DNA from: CAWHMS01 sp963830495
Lineage (GTDB): Bacteria > Actinomycetota > Actinomycetes > Propionibacteriales > Nocardioidaceae
Assembly (NCBI GenBank): GCA_963830495.1
Contig: CAWHMS010000001.1
Location: 558,001-622,000 of the forward strand
Reading direction: 5' to 3'
Length of the DNA: 64,000 nt
Shown: positions 29,557-36,957 of the stretch, piece by piece
How the letters are laid out: each line of letters opens with the position of its first letter
How positions within the stretch are numbered: the stretch's first letter is position 1
Position numbers and translations under genes: made by a program
The notes under the pieces: model-generated
What the model saw: the letters and a program-made list of their open reading frames with translations, nothing else
Database searches by the model: none
Told to the model about the DNA's origin: nothing

Positions 29557-30219
29557 TCAGGCTAGCCGTCGCAGCGCCGAGGCCACCGAGCCGGCGACCG
29601 CGAGCACGAGCGGTTCAACCGCGTGCGGATCGATCGCGCTCATGGCCACGACTCCGACGGATGCCTCCAGCCCCGGTACACCCAGCACCGGAGCGGCCAA
29701 CCCGTGCGCGCCTCTCTCCAGCTCCCCCGTGCTCGAGACGGCGCCGGTCTCGCCCGTCCGTCCGGCCATGATGGCCCGCCCGGCCGCGCCCGCCTCGAGC
29801 GGATGCCGGCTGCCCACCCGGTAGGAGACGTGGAACGTCGAGAACCGAGGCTCGATGACGGCGACGGCGATCGCACGGTCCCCCTCGGCCACGGTCAGGT
29901 GCGCGGTCGCGCCCACCTCGTCGGCGAGCTCTCGCAGCAGTGGTTGCGCTACCTGGCGCAGCACCGGCTCGGCGGCCGCCGCCAGCTCCAGCACCGCCAG
30001 GCCGACACGTACCCGGCCGTCGTCCAGACGCCGTACCCAGCCGTGTCCGTCCAAGGTCGCCAGCAGCCGGTACACGACTGGCCGGCCGACGCCTAGCTCA
30101 CGGGCGATCTCAGACACGCTGAGACCGCGGCTGCCGCTCTCACTCACCAGGTGCAGCAGCCGAAGACCCCGGTCGAGCGCCTGCGACGTCTCCGTGCCGA
30201 GGTTCGGGCTCTGGGTCAT
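29557..30219 (-). CDS. IclR-family transcriptional regulator
   Basis: 220 aa. The N-terminal winged helix (residues 10-70 or so) reads ALDRGLRLLHLVSESGSRGL, SVSEIARELGVGRPVVYRLL and TLDGHGWVRRL. The C-terminal effector domain contains HLTVAEGDRAIAVAVIEP and RVGSRHPLEAGAAGRAIMAG. IclR proteins bind small aromatic or carboxylic acids and often control adjacent catabolic genes. It follows the hmgA/fahA locus on the opposite strand to fahA, so control of tyrosine or homogentisate breakdown is likely but not proven. Confidence 0.88.
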   Translation of the reverse strand: MTQSPNLGTETSQALDRGLRLLHLVSESGSRGLSVSEIARELGVGRPVVYRLLATLDGHGWVRRLDDGRVRVGLAVLELAAAAEPVLRQVAQPLLRELADEVGATAHLTVAEGDRAIAVAVIEPRFSTFHVSYRVGSRHPLEAGAAGRAIMAGRTGETGAVSSTGELERGAHGLAAPVLGVPGLEASVGVVAMSAIDPHAVEPLVLAVAGSVASALRRLA

Positions 30220-30279
30220 GTCGAGTCACCGTAGCCGCCCCGCCGACCGGAGGTGAGGAAGCGCCGTAGAGTCGACGGC

Positions 30280-31239
30280 ATGGATCCCGCCGACGCCCTG
30301 GACACCGTTCTCGATCGGCTCGTGGTGCCGGGCTACTCGGCCATCGGGTATCGGGTGCGCAGCCGGTGGTGGCTGCAGGACCTGCCCGACGACGCACTCG
30401 AGGGCACCTCCGTCGCCGTGACCGGGGCGAACTCCGGACTCGGCAAGGCAACCGTGGCCGGGGCCGCTCGGCTCGGCGCCCACGTGCATATGCTCTGCCG
30501 CGACGTGGAGCGAGGCGAGGCGGCGCGCTCGGAGGTGGTGCGAGCCCAGCCGACCGCGTCGCTGACTGTGCACGAGTGTGACGTGAGCGATCCCGACTCG
30601 GTGCAGCTCGCTGCGACCCGACTGCTGACCGACGTACCCCGCCTGCACGGGCTGGTGCACAACGCGGGCGTGATGCCGCCACGGCGCACCGAGACCGCCA
30701 CCGGCCACGAGCTGTCGTTCGCCACCCACGTGCTGGGGCCGCACCTGCTGACCGCGCTGCTCCTCCCGGCGCTCGAGGCCGACGGCGATGCACGGGTCGT
30801 GTTCGTGTCCTCCGGCGGCATGTACACCCAGCCCCTGCGCACCGACGACCTCCAGTACGTGGACGGTGAGTACGAGCCACCCAAGGCGTACGCGCGCACC
30901 AAGCGCATGCAGGTCGTGCTGGCCGAGAAGTGGGCCGACCGGCTGGCCGACCCGGGCATCTCGGTGCACAGCATGCACCCGGGATGGGCCGACACGCCCG
31001 GCGTGCTCGACTCGCTGCCTACGTTCGCCAAGGTCGCGGGCCCGATCCTGCGCACCCCAGAGCAGGGCGCCGACACGGCCGTGTGGCTGCTGGCCGCAGC
31101 GTTGGCCGGCCAGTCCACGGGCTTGTTCTGGCACGACCGCCGGCCACGTCCGACGACATACCTGTCCCGCCACGCGTCCAGCGCCGAGGACGAGCAGGAC
31201 CTCTGGGACGCCTGTGTCGAGGCGACCGGCCTGCCGTGA
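30280..31239 (+). CDS. Short-chain dehydrogenase/reductase (SDR)
   Basis: 319 aa from ATG 30280. It is a Rossmann-fold oxidoreductase with the nucleotide-binding VTGANSGLGKATVAGAARLG (Tgxxxglg), HNAGVMPPRR (the NAG motif), a Ser in VVFVSSGGMYTQPL, and the catalytic YARTK. An N-terminal extension of about 45 residues (MDPADALDTVLDRLVVPGYS) precedes the fold. It resembles retinol-dehydrogenase or DHRS12-like SDRs of actinobacteria. Substrate is unknown. A strong hairpin follows. Confidence 0.88.
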   Translation: MDPADALDTVLDRLVVPGYSAIGYRVRSRWWLQDLPDDALEGTSVAVTGANSGLGKATVAGAARLGAHVHMLCRDVERGEAARSEVVRAQPTASLTVHECDVSDPDSVQLAATRLLTDVPRLHGLVHNAGVMPPRRTETATGHELSFATHVLGPHLLTALLLPALEADGDARVVFVSSGGMYTQPLRTDDLQYVDGEYEPPKAYARTKRMQVVLAEKWADRLADPGISVHSMHPGWADTPGVLDSLPTFAKVAGPILRTPEQGADTAVWLLAAALAGQSTGLFWHDRRPRPTTYLSRHASSAEDEQDLWDACVEATGLP

Positions 31240-31273
31240 GCGGTCTCGACCTGACCCTAGTCACCACGCAGGA

Positions 31274-31306
31274 GGACGGCCTCGACCGGTGGGGTCGAGG
31301 CCGTCC
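31274..31306. terminator. Strong bidirectional terminator hairpin
   Basis: GGACGGCCTCGACC (31274-31287) pairs with GGTCGAGGCCGTCC (31293-31306), a 14-bp perfect stem with a short loop, between the ends of the convergent SDR and ScyD-like genes. A second small hairpin (CCCCGC-TTGC-GGGG) follows at 31306-31319. Confidence 0.85.
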
Positions 31307-31344
31307 CCGCTTGCGGGGGTTCTGCGAGCGGTGCTGCGTCTGGG

Positions 31345-32415
31345 CTACGGCTTGACCGTCACGACGCTGCCGTTGCCGAAGACGTCGATCGACGCGTAGA
31401 GCTTGCCGCGTGCGAACTCGACACTGCCCGGGAGCGGCACCTCGACGAACGGCGTGACGGCGCCGTTCTTGAGCACCGAGATCTGGTTGGCGAAGAGCTC
31501 GGCGACATAGATCTTGCCGTGCGGGCCGATGGCGACGTTCGTGGCACTGACGAAGCCGGTGCCGAGCGTCGTCACGGCGCCGGTCCACGGGTTGATCCGG
31601 TGCACCGACCCGCGAGCGCCCAGACTCGGGTCCTCAGGGCCGCCAGGCAGCAAGCTGATGACCAGCTTCCCCGTCTTCGTCACCTCGACATCGGTCGGTA
31701 CCGGCTCGAACGCGAAGGTCGCTCCGACGGTGCATTCCGGGAAGCCGGACGCCTCGGCCGCCTCCGCGGTCGTCACGAGGGGCTGCGGTGGCAGCACGGC
31801 GACGACCTTGACATGACCACGCCGGGAGACCTTGAGAATCGTGTTTCCGCCGGCATCGGCGACGTACCAGCTGCCGTTCGGCCCCTTCGCCACGGCGTAG
31901 GCGTTGGAGTCGATCTGGCCCGGGTAGGACTCGCCACCGGGGCCATCAGGAGGACCTGGGACCTGATCGGCGCACTCATCGGAGAGACCCTGGAATCCGT
32001 AGGTGTTGACCGAGTCCGGGTTGTACTTCTCCTCGAAGGCCCGGAGGTCGGCGAGCATGCGAACCTTGCCGTTGGGCTTGCGGAGCTTGAGGAAGGAGTA
32101 CGGCACCGGGGCTTCTGGGTCCGCGCCGACGTAGGCCACGGTGTACTCACGCGAGGCCACCCCGTTGACGGAGTCGTCGAAGACGAGGTCCTTGGTCGTG
32201 CCGTTGAGCCGCACCTTGGTGAGGATGCCGGCGAAGGCCTGAGCGACGTACACCTGGCCGCGATGCCCCACGTCGATCTGCAACGGCCCTATCAGGCCGG
32301 TGGCGATCGGGTCGGACGGCTCGGGCGATGCCCCGGCCGCCGAGCCCGTCTGCGGTACGGCGAGCGCGAGCGCGGCCGCCGCCGCGACGATGAGAAGCTG
32401 ACGTGGTCGTCTCAT
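31345..32415 (-). CDS. ScyD/ScyE-like secreted beta-propeller protein
   Basis: 356 aa from ATG 32415 with GGAGGGG upstream. It has a clear signal peptide (RRPRQLLIVAAAAALALAVP ending near TGSAAGA). The mature part has repeated blades: ATGLIGPLQIDVGHRGQVYV, VAKGPNGSWYVADAGGNTIL, DVEVTKTGKLVISLLPGGPE and VAIGPHGKIYVAELFANQIS, each ending in an NHL-like [IV]Y[VA] strand. The ScyD/ScyE family is named after a cyanobacterial locus, but actinobacterial members have no known role. It is probably extracellular. The gene stands alone. Confidence 0.8.
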   Translation of the reverse strand: MRRPRQLLIVAAAAALALAVPQTGSAAGASPEPSDPIATGLIGPLQIDVGHRGQVYVAQAFAGILTKVRLNGTTKDLVFDDSVNGVASREYTVAYVGADPEAPVPYSFLKLRKPNGKVRMLADLRAFEEKYNPDSVNTYGFQGLSDECADQVPGPPDGPGGESYPGQIDSNAYAVAKGPNGSWYVADAGGNTILKVSRRGHVKVVAVLPPQPLVTTAEAAEASGFPECTVGATFAFEPVPTDVEVTKTGKLVISLLPGGPEDPSLGARGSVHRINPWTGAVTTLGTGFVSATNVAIGPHGKIYVAELFANQISVLKNGAVTPFVEVPLPGSVEFARGKLYASIDVFGNGSVVTVKP

Positions 32416-32601
32416 GTTTCCCCTCCAGTTGGTGTCCCGGACTACCGGGAGGGATACACGCGGGACGCTCGTTCCGCCAGAGCGCGAGAGCAGACTGCTC
32501 AGGTGGTGAGACGCGCCGTCACGACCGTGTGGCCGACTCGGCACGCTCGGTCAGCGCACGTCTCCCGAGGCCCCGGATTACCGACGCTCCGCTATGACTC
32601 G

Positions 32602-33060
32602 TCACTCGGTGTGCCCGCCGTCCTGCAGGCCCGGCGCGAGCGTGACGGCCCCGAGCCGGCGCAAGCCCCCGAGCTCGTCGGCGAGCACGGTGATCTTGCT
32701 GATCCGGCCCTCGGTGAAGGTCAACACATCGATGCCCTGGATGGTGACCTCCCGGCCGGTCGGTGCGATCACCCCGAGCGACGTGGACCAGGGCCCGGTG
32801 TGCCGACCGTGCATGGCGAACGCGATGACGAGCTTGTCGTGCGTCTCCACGCGCTCGTGGACGTCGTGTCGCAGATCGGTGAAGGCCGCCTGAAGCTGTC
32901 GTGCCCGTCCCACCAGGTCGCCGATCGTGAACTCGACGTTGTTGACGAGGACCGGGTCGCAGTAGAGCTCCGCCACCGCCCGATGCGCGGCCTGGTCGTG
33001 GGTCGGCATCCGCTGCCAGAGCGCCATGATCCGCTGCACCACGTCTGTCACCTGCCCCAC
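32602..33060 (-). CDS. SnoaL-like (NTF2-fold) protein
   Basis: 152 aa from GTG 33060. It fits the ester-cyclase/SnoaL pattern: an N-terminal helix (VVQRIMALWQRMPTHDQAAH), LYCDPVLVNNVEFTIGDLVG, HDKLVIAFAMHGRHTGPW and the final strands VTIQGIDVLTFTEGRISKIT. The fold forms a small-molecule pocket; members are cyclases, isomerases or non-enzymatic. No signal peptide. It stands alone and its substrate is unknown. Confidence 0.78.
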   Translation of the reverse strand: MGQVTDVVQRIMALWQRMPTHDQAAHRAVAELYCDPVLVNNVEFTIGDLVGRARQLQAAFTDLRHDVHERVETHDKLVIAFAMHGRHTGPWSTSLGVIAPTGREVTIQGIDVLTFTEGRISKITVLADELGGLRRLGAVTLAPGLQDGGHTE

Positions 33061-33154
33061 TATCCGCCGATCTCGCCCCGGGCGACAGCGCGGCGTACGA
33101 CGAATGGTGCCAGACGAAGCACGAAGCCACGGCGCCGGAGCCCGCCGGGCGGCG

Positions 33155-34387
33155 TCAGCAGCTGACGCTACCGGTCCGGATGACGACGCCAGTGAAGTCC
33201 CGGAACTGCCAGGTCAGCGTGTTCCGCTCGCGCTTGACGAAGACCGCGCCAGGCACCTGGTAGCGGCTCCACGCGACCCGGCTGTCGGAGGTGTTGGAAC
33301 GAACCCAGCGTGCGGCTGCTGCACCCGAGACAAGCTCCACCATGTGCGAGTCGGCCTTCCTGGTCTCCAGGCTGGCGTTCATCGGGCGCAGCTCCTCCAT
33401 CTCGCGGGTGTCGGCGTTCAAGACCAGGTCACCGCCGTTCCTGGCCAGCATCGCCCAGGTCCTCAGCATTCGATCCCCCGAGCGCTTGGCGTCCATCGAG
33501 ACCAACGGCCGATGCCAGAAGGAAAGGACGCACCGTTCGGTGTTGGTTGCCAGCTGGCGTGACAGCCACCGCCCTTGCGGGTCGTCGGCTCGGCAACCGC
33601 CGTGGAGGTGGCAATCACTGATCAGGTTGTAGATCCGCACCCCGGTAACGACCTCGGAGGACCACATCGGCCGCTGGTGCCAGTAGTCCCGGAACTCGGT
33701 GAAGTAGCCGCGCTCATGATTGCCTGAGGTGGCCATGGTGTAGCGCGCCATCTGGCCCCACAGAGTCCCGCGGTTCTGTGCATCGTCGAACGACGCCAGC
33801 CCGTAGTGATCGCGCCGCGTGGCCCAGCTGCCGAACTCGTGCACCTCACCCAGGTACAGGAAGGCCGCCGGACGGATGCCCACGATGTACTCGAGCAGCT
33901 GCTTCTCGTCGGGCTTCTCGGCGCCGGCGTTGCCGACGGCGGCGATGGTGCGCCTGTCGGGCTGCGGCGAGAACAGCTCGGCGTAGTCCCGCGCGCTCCG
34001 CGGCACGCTGGTGAGGTTGCCGTTGTCGAGTGTGACCTGCGTGGAGACGTACGCGCCGTACGTCGAGCCCTTGTGGACGCGCACCGCCAACGTGTAGACG
34101 CCGTCCAGCTCCTTGTGGGTCGGCCAGACGAACGAGTAGGGATCGCGGTACTCGAAGTTCAGGTAGTGACCGTCCAGGGTGAACTCCAGTGTCGCGGACC
34201 CACTGCCGTCCCAGGTCGCGGCGATCGTCACCTCCCCGGACAGTGCATCGGCGGGCGCGGTCAGGCATAGCTGCGATCCCGCCGACGGGCCGCAGGTGGC
34301 GGGGTCGGCGGCTCCGGACGTCGACACCGCCAGCACCAGGCCAGGGATGACGGAGGTGATCAGCGCGATCCGTGCAAGCTTCGACAT
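33155..34387 (-). CDS. Secreted metallophosphoesterase-like protein with degenerate metal sites
   Basis: 410 aa from ATG 34387, with a signal peptide (MSKLARIALITSVIPGLVLA). The first 120 mature residues are an Ig-like beta domain (GEVTIAATWDGSGSATLEFT). The second part follows the purple-acid-phosphatase-like layout: AAVGNAGAEKPDE, FLYLGEVHEFGS, MATSGNHERGYF, LSFWHRPLVSM and a final VLNADTREMEELRPM. In active enzymes the first and last of these are GDxG and GHxHxYER; here the key Asp and His are replaced, so catalysis is doubtful. GNHE is intact. Confidence 0.7.
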   Translation of the reverse strand: MSKLARIALITSVIPGLVLAVSTSGAADPATCGPSAGSQLCLTAPADALSGEVTIAATWDGSGSATLEFTLDGHYLNFEYRDPYSFVWPTHKELDGVYTLAVRVHKGSTYGAYVSTQVTLDNGNLTSVPRSARDYAELFSPQPDRRTIAAVGNAGAEKPDEKQLLEYIVGIRPAAFLYLGEVHEFGSWATRRDHYGLASFDDAQNRGTLWGQMARYTMATSGNHERGYFTEFRDYWHQRPMWSSEVVTGVRIYNLISDCHLHGGCRADDPQGRWLSRQLATNTERCVLSFWHRPLVSMDAKRSGDRMLRTWAMLARNGGDLVLNADTREMEELRPMNASLETRKADSHMVELVSGAAAARWVRSNTSDSRVAWSRYQVPGAVFVKRERNTLTWQFRDFTGVVIRTGSVSC

Positions 34388-34514
34388 GGACTGTCCCCCG
34401 TGGTGCGCGCGGCGAGGGGCTGACGCGCCTGTCGCGCACGGTGCTTTCTCTGTTGCGCAGCGTACTCGTCCGGGCAAGGGCAGTGTCGTCAGGCGGGCTG
34501 GTCACCAGGTCCTG

Positions 34515-35978
34515 TCACTGGCTGCCCCAGTCCGGATCCGCCACATACGTGAGGTCGCCGACGGCGCGCTGAGTCGTCGGGTTGTCGGTCGACATCACGG
34601 TGATGGACCAGGCTCCTGCAATGCGACTCGCGACGAGCGCCGCGAACTCGTCACCCGACGGCGACCACACCGGGTCACTCGCCCTGAAGCCGACGTAGAG
34701 CTCGGTCTCCTGTCCCCCTGGCACCATGACGAAGATGCTGCCGAACTCTCCTAGACCCTTGCTTCGCTGGAAGATCAGCAACTGCCGCTCCGAGGACCAG
34801 TCCGGATTGCTGTCGGAGCGGGCCGAGTCGGTGAGCTGCTCGGCTTCGCCGGACTCGACGTCGACGGACCACAGGCTCGTCGCCGCCTGAGATCCTTCGC
34901 CCAACTGCGCGTAGACCACGGTCGTCTCGTCCTGCCAGGTCGGCGCGCCGACGGGGACACCCGGCGTCTCCACCTCGCGCAGATCGCTGCCGTCGAGCTC
35001 GACGACGTACAAGCCGACAGGCGTGCCGTCCGCCTGCTCGCAGACCAGTGCCAGGCGGGCACCGTCGGGGCTGAACGCAGGCTTGTCCGAGTAGGTGCAG
35101 TCAGAGCCGGAGGGCATCAGCTCGCGACCTTTGTCGGACCCGACGGTGAGGAGATAGGGCCGAGCGGACCCGCCGGCCGACTCCCGCAGGAACGCCACCG
35201 ACTGGCGATCGGGCGAGATCGCGGGCTGCACCCCCTGGGTCAACCTCCGCTGCTTCCCGCTGTCGACCTCGACGGTGAGGATCTGATCCAGGGACGGGGT
35301 GCCGCTGAGGCTACGTGCGACCAGGACGTCGTCGGGAATCCGCGGGCCTACCGGGGCCGAGTCGGTGGAGCCACCGGGATCCGGAGGGTCGTCGTCACCA
35401 CCGTCACCAGCGGCCAGGATCGCGGCTCCGCCGACGACAAGCGCGGTCACGATTGCCACGGCGAGCGCCGGCAGCCACGATCGGCGCGATGCTGCTGGCG
35501 GCGCGTTCTCGACGTCACCCGAGGGCGCGTCCGGTACGTCGACGGGCATCGCGGCTGGCTCGCCAGGCTGTGCCCCGGCCGGGTCCACGACGGTCGTCTC
35601 AGGCGAACGGGCGGACTGATCGGGAGTGGACGTGCTGCGGTATCGCATGACCTCGGGCTCAGGCAGCGCTCCCACGGCATACCCGAGCACTGCGCACGCC
35701 CACCGGCAGTGGTCGAGATCCTCGGTGCCGCGCTCGCGGGCGAACCCGTCGCCGGCGGACACGACGGCCTTGGCCGGCTCGGCGCCGTGCTCGAGCATCG
35801 TCAGCAGCCGATTTAGCGCACTCATACGCACCGCGTCGATGAGGAGGTTGATCTCACCCGCCGTCGCGTCGCCCTCGGCGAGGAAGTCGTCGATCGCACC
35901 ACGCAGACCGTCGGCATCACCAAAAACCTCAGGTCCCAGCTGCTCGGCCAGGGTGCGCAGCCGGACGTGAAGCTCCAT
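34515..35978 (-). CDS. Membrane-anchored TolB-like beta-propeller protein
   Basis: 487 aa from ATG 35978. Residues 1-110 form a helical cytoplasmic domain (VRLRTLAEQLGPEVFGDADG, LLIDAVRMSALNRLLTMLEH). After a Pro-rich linker a transmembrane segment near 185-205 (LPALAVAIVTALVVGGAAIL) leads to an outer WD40/TolB propeller with repeats such as PAISPDRQSVAFLRES, PAFSPDGARLALVCEQ and PVWSPSGDEFAALVAS. The layout (inside helical domain, one helix, outside propeller) suggests sensing or scaffolding across the membrane. I do not recognise the N-terminal domain with confidence. Confidence 0.75.
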   Translation of the reverse strand: MELHVRLRTLAEQLGPEVFGDADGLRGAIDDFLAEGDATAGEINLLIDAVRMSALNRLLTMLEHGAEPAKAVVSAGDGFARERGTEDLDHCRWACAVLGYAVGALPEPEVMRYRSTSTPDQSARSPETTVVDPAGAQPGEPAAMPVDVPDAPSGDVENAPPAASRRSWLPALAVAIVTALVVGGAAILAAGDGGDDDPPDPGGSTDSAPVGPRIPDDVLVARSLSGTPSLDQILTVEVDSGKQRRLTQGVQPAISPDRQSVAFLRESAGGSARPYLLTVGSDKGRELMPSGSDCTYSDKPAFSPDGARLALVCEQADGTPVGLYVVELDGSDLREVETPGVPVGAPTWQDETTVVYAQLGEGSQAATSLWSVDVESGEAEQLTDSARSDSNPDWSSERQLLIFQRSKGLGEFGSIFVMVPGGQETELYVGFRASDPVWSPSGDEFAALVASRIAGAWSITVMSTDNPTTQRAVGDLTYVADPDWGSQ

Positions 35979-36013
35979 CGGCAGTCCTCGCCCTCCTCGG
36001 CTCGCGCCCGCCA

Positions 36014-36577
36014 CTAGTGCAGGGCGGTTTTCAACAGCACCACGAAGACGCCGACGGCTGCACCGGCGGCCGCGCTGGCCACGCTCCCCCACATCCCGAG
36101 CCCACCTCGCCGCCCGGCCAGGAAGCTGTAGCCCGCCAGCAGGGCGATGGTGGCCCAGAGCGCGATCCAGGCAGCTGTGTCCAGCTCTGCCCCCGCTAGT
36201 TCGGCAACGAACAGGATGCCGACCGGCAGCAGGGATGCGGTCGCGACCGGCCAGGTATGCGCGGCCGCGTCCTTGAGTGCAGCCAGCGGGTGATGCCGAT
36301 GGGCTACCGCCTTGCCGAGAGTGCGGGCGTGCAGGTGTGCCAGCCAGTACACGAACACGGTGCCGAGGATGGCCAGCGACAGCTGAGCCGTGGAGTCGAA
36401 GTGGCCGGCGCCGGCGGCGATGACCGCAGCGCACACCACTGTGCCGGTGATGATGCCCTCGCCACCGCTGATCAGGTTGAACGGATCGGATTCACCGGTG
36501 CCGCGCGCCGGCGGGTCCACCTGCTTCGGCGTTCGGGTCGTACCCTCGCCGCGGGCAGCGTCGTCGTGGGAGGTCAT
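36014..36577 (-). CDS. Hypothetical membrane protein
   Basis: 187 aa. A polar start of about 35 residues (MTSHDDAARGEGTTRTPKQV) is followed by about five hydrophobic segments, such as GIITGTVVCAAVIAAGAG, AQLSLAILGTVFVYWLAHLH, WPVATASLLPVGILFVAELA, TAAWIALWATIALLAGYSFL and AAAGAAVGVFVVLLKTAL. HLHARTLGKAVAHRHHPLAA, between helices, is His-rich. The product is an integral membrane protein of unknown function. It is close to the propeller gene on the same strand but separated by 36 bases. Confidence 0.75.
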   Translation of the reverse strand: MTSHDDAARGEGTTRTPKQVDPPARGTGESDPFNLISGGEGIITGTVVCAAVIAAGAGHFDSTAQLSLAILGTVFVYWLAHLHARTLGKAVAHRHHPLAALKDAAAHTWPVATASLLPVGILFVAELAGAELDTAAWIALWATIALLAGYSFLAGRRGGLGMWGSVASAAAGAAVGVFVVLLKTALH

Positions 36578-36617
36578 GGTCTGGTTCCGCCATGCTCGGC
36601 GTGGAGCGACGTCGTGC

Positions 36618-36914
36618 TCACTTCACCGCCACGATGTCGGTGGTGCGAATGTCGGGGTCCTTGGCGAGCAGGTCGCCGGCGACCTGGCCGAGGGCAGCCG
36701 GGATCTCGCCGTTGAGGTGCGCCTGCCGACCGTCCTCCCCCTCGAACGTGTCGAAGATCCCGTACGTCGTGTCGCTCAGCTTGAAGGCGTACCACGTCAC
36801 GGTCCCGGACTCCGCCACCGCCAGCTCGCGCCCCGTGCGGAGGAAGTCCGCCAGATCGTCGCCCCTTCCGGGCTTGGCCTCGAGCAACGCCAGCAGTCCT
36901 CGATCAACAGTCAT
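36618..36914 (-). CDS. Antibiotic biosynthesis monooxygenase (ABM) domain protein
   Basis: 98 aa from ATG 36914 (MTVDRGLLALLEAKPGRGDD). It fits the ferredoxin-like ABM/YgiN fold: LLALLEAKPGRGDDLADFLR, then ESGTVTWYAFKLSDTTYGIF with DTFEGEDGRQAHLNGEIPAA. Such dimeric proteins act as quinol monooxygenases or heme-degrading enzymes, or have no known activity. It is 40 bases downstream of the arylsulfatase gene on the same strand and may be co-transcribed. Confidence 0.85.
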   Translation of the reverse strand: MTVDRGLLALLEAKPGRGDDLADFLRTGRELAVAESGTVTWYAFKLSDTTYGIFDTFEGEDGRQAHLNGEIPAALGQVAGDLLAKDPDIRTTDIVAVK

Positions 36915-36957
36915 GGTGGCTCCCTTCATCGTCGGTCAAGTCGCGGTTCTCCCGACG

